Shown one piece after another: positions 21,112-21,636 of a stretch of 21,636 nucleotides of DNA. Position numbers and translations under genes: made by a program. Below the pieces are notes generated by a model. It had not been told where the DNA came from. It made no database searches and was given only the letters and a program-made list of their open reading frames with translations. The DNA comes from CAYFHQ01 sp964342805 (GTDB lineage: Bacteria; Bacillota; Clostridia; Peptostreptococcales; Acidaminobacteraceae). Each line of letters opens with the position of its first letter. The stretch's first letter is position 1. The stretch spans positions 1-21,636 of the forward strand of contig CAYFHQ010000064.1 in the NCBI GenBank assembly GCA_964342805.1, read 5' to 3'.

Positions 21112-21636
21112 TTATAGGGTACGGACCAGGTTTTTGCGTATAGACCCAATGGACTCCACAATGCGTCTGGTGGTCTCTGCCTTGTTCATGGTGTAGATAT
21201 GGACACCGTCTACGCCCCAGGACAAAAGGTCAATAATCTGTTCAGTAGCATAGGCGGTGCCAGCCTCCTTCAAAGCCGCTGGATCATGTTCGTAGCGGTT
21301 GAGTATCCTGAGGAACTTCTTGGGCAGGGTGCAACCCGATAATTGTTGTATTCGAATAATCTGCTTCTTATTCAGCACGGGAAGGATACCTGCAATAAGC
21401 GGTGTCTGAATACCATGGGACTCCAATCGGTCCTTAAAGCGAAAGAGGGTCTCGTTGTCATAGAATAACTGGGTGATTAGAAAATCCAGACCCAGGTCGG
21501 CCTTCTTTTTCAAATTGCGAATGTCTGCTTCAAGGTCACTGGACTCCAAGTGACCTTCTGGATAACAGGCCCCTCCAACACTATAGGTCCCCCTGTCCTT
21601 GACATGGGAGATCAAGTCCGAGGCATAGGTAAAGGG
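21112..21636 (-). CDS. metF: 5,10-methylenetetrahydrofolate reductase, C-terminal part (cut by the window end)
   Basis: The frame is open to the right edge (PFTYASDLI before the first possible internal start), so about 174 C-terminal residues of a roughly 290-residue enzyme are seen. MetF reduces 5,10-methylene-THF to 5-methyl-THF, with FAD, for methionine synthesis or the Wood-Ljungdahl methyl branch. Diagnostic stretches are GACYPEGHLES, KKKADLGLDFLITQLFYD, IAGILPVLNKKQI, and the C-terminal SWGVDGVHIYTMNKAE. Because the upstream gene is outside the window, the methionine and acetogenesis roles cannot be separated. No partner (metV, acs genes) is visible on the window side. Confidence 0.95.
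   Translation of the reverse strand, partial: PFTYASDLISHVKDRGTYSVGGACYPEGHLESSDLEADIRNLKKKADLGLDFLITQLFYDNETLFRFKDRLESHGIQTPLIAGILPVLNKKQIIRIQQLSGCTLPKKFLRILNRYEHDPAALKEAGTAYATEQIIDLLSWGVDGVHIYTMNKAETTRRIVESIGSIRKNLVRTL

Noticed and set aside
1..21636. Mobile island, phage, CRISPR or defence system
   Set aside because: No transposase, integrase, tRNA-flanking repeat, regular spacer array or recognisable defence gene was found. Codon usage and gene spacing look uniform by eye.

Overview
The window looks like a chromosomal segment of an anaerobic, low-to-mid GC Firmicute of the class Clostridia. The pointers are strong AGGAGG-type ribosome binding sites, sigma-A-like promoters, many intrinsic terminators, lipoproteins with Gram-positive lipoboxes, an indolepyruvate:ferredoxin oxidoreductase (amino-acid fermentation), a QueG/RdhA-like Fe-S protein, a TSCPD mini-protein and a Bacillus/Clostridium-type LexA box. 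The genus cannot be fixed from the sequence. Gene order is dense, and about four fifths of the genes lie on the minus strand. I saw no rRNA, tRNA, CRISPR array, insertion sequence or phage gene. The longest stretch without a gene is about 260 bp (1317-1575).

Layout from left to right. A truncated EAL c-di-GMP phosphodiesterase (plus) converges on a cysteine-containing Rrf2 regulator (minus). Next is a solitary GH13 neopullulanase-type enzyme with its own promoter and a LacI/CcpA-type operator at the transcription start. A response regulator, a sensor kinase and a lipoprotein form one minus-strand unit (6630 to 3556). A tandem TCTTAA repeat lies in the divergent region it shares with a small TSCPD protein gene. 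Then come a lipoprotein, a QueG/RdhA-like protein and a coiled-coil protein (10329 to 7186, minus), followed by iorAB (12802 to 10417) divergent from a DUF985 cupin. A CPBP membrane protease and a hemerythrin (minus) are divergent from a DJ-1/PfpI protein. Then rarA (minus) has an exact LexA-box match at its promoter.

The right end holds a small membrane protein with a PH-like tail, an M42 aminopeptidase, and a three-gene operon of membrane protein, DUF2164 protein and NYN nuclease fused to a cold-shock domain. It closes with a small orphan protein and the C-terminal part of MetF, which is cut by the window end.

The region reads as core and housekeeping chromosome rather than a mobile island. 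The most unusual items are the NYN-cold-shock fusion and its operon, the probable SOS control of rarA, and the soluble RdhA-like protein with its coiled-coil partner. Also notable are several well-formed but unassigned operator-like palindromes and RNA hairpin clusters. No obviously new multi-gene defence or metabolic system is visible.
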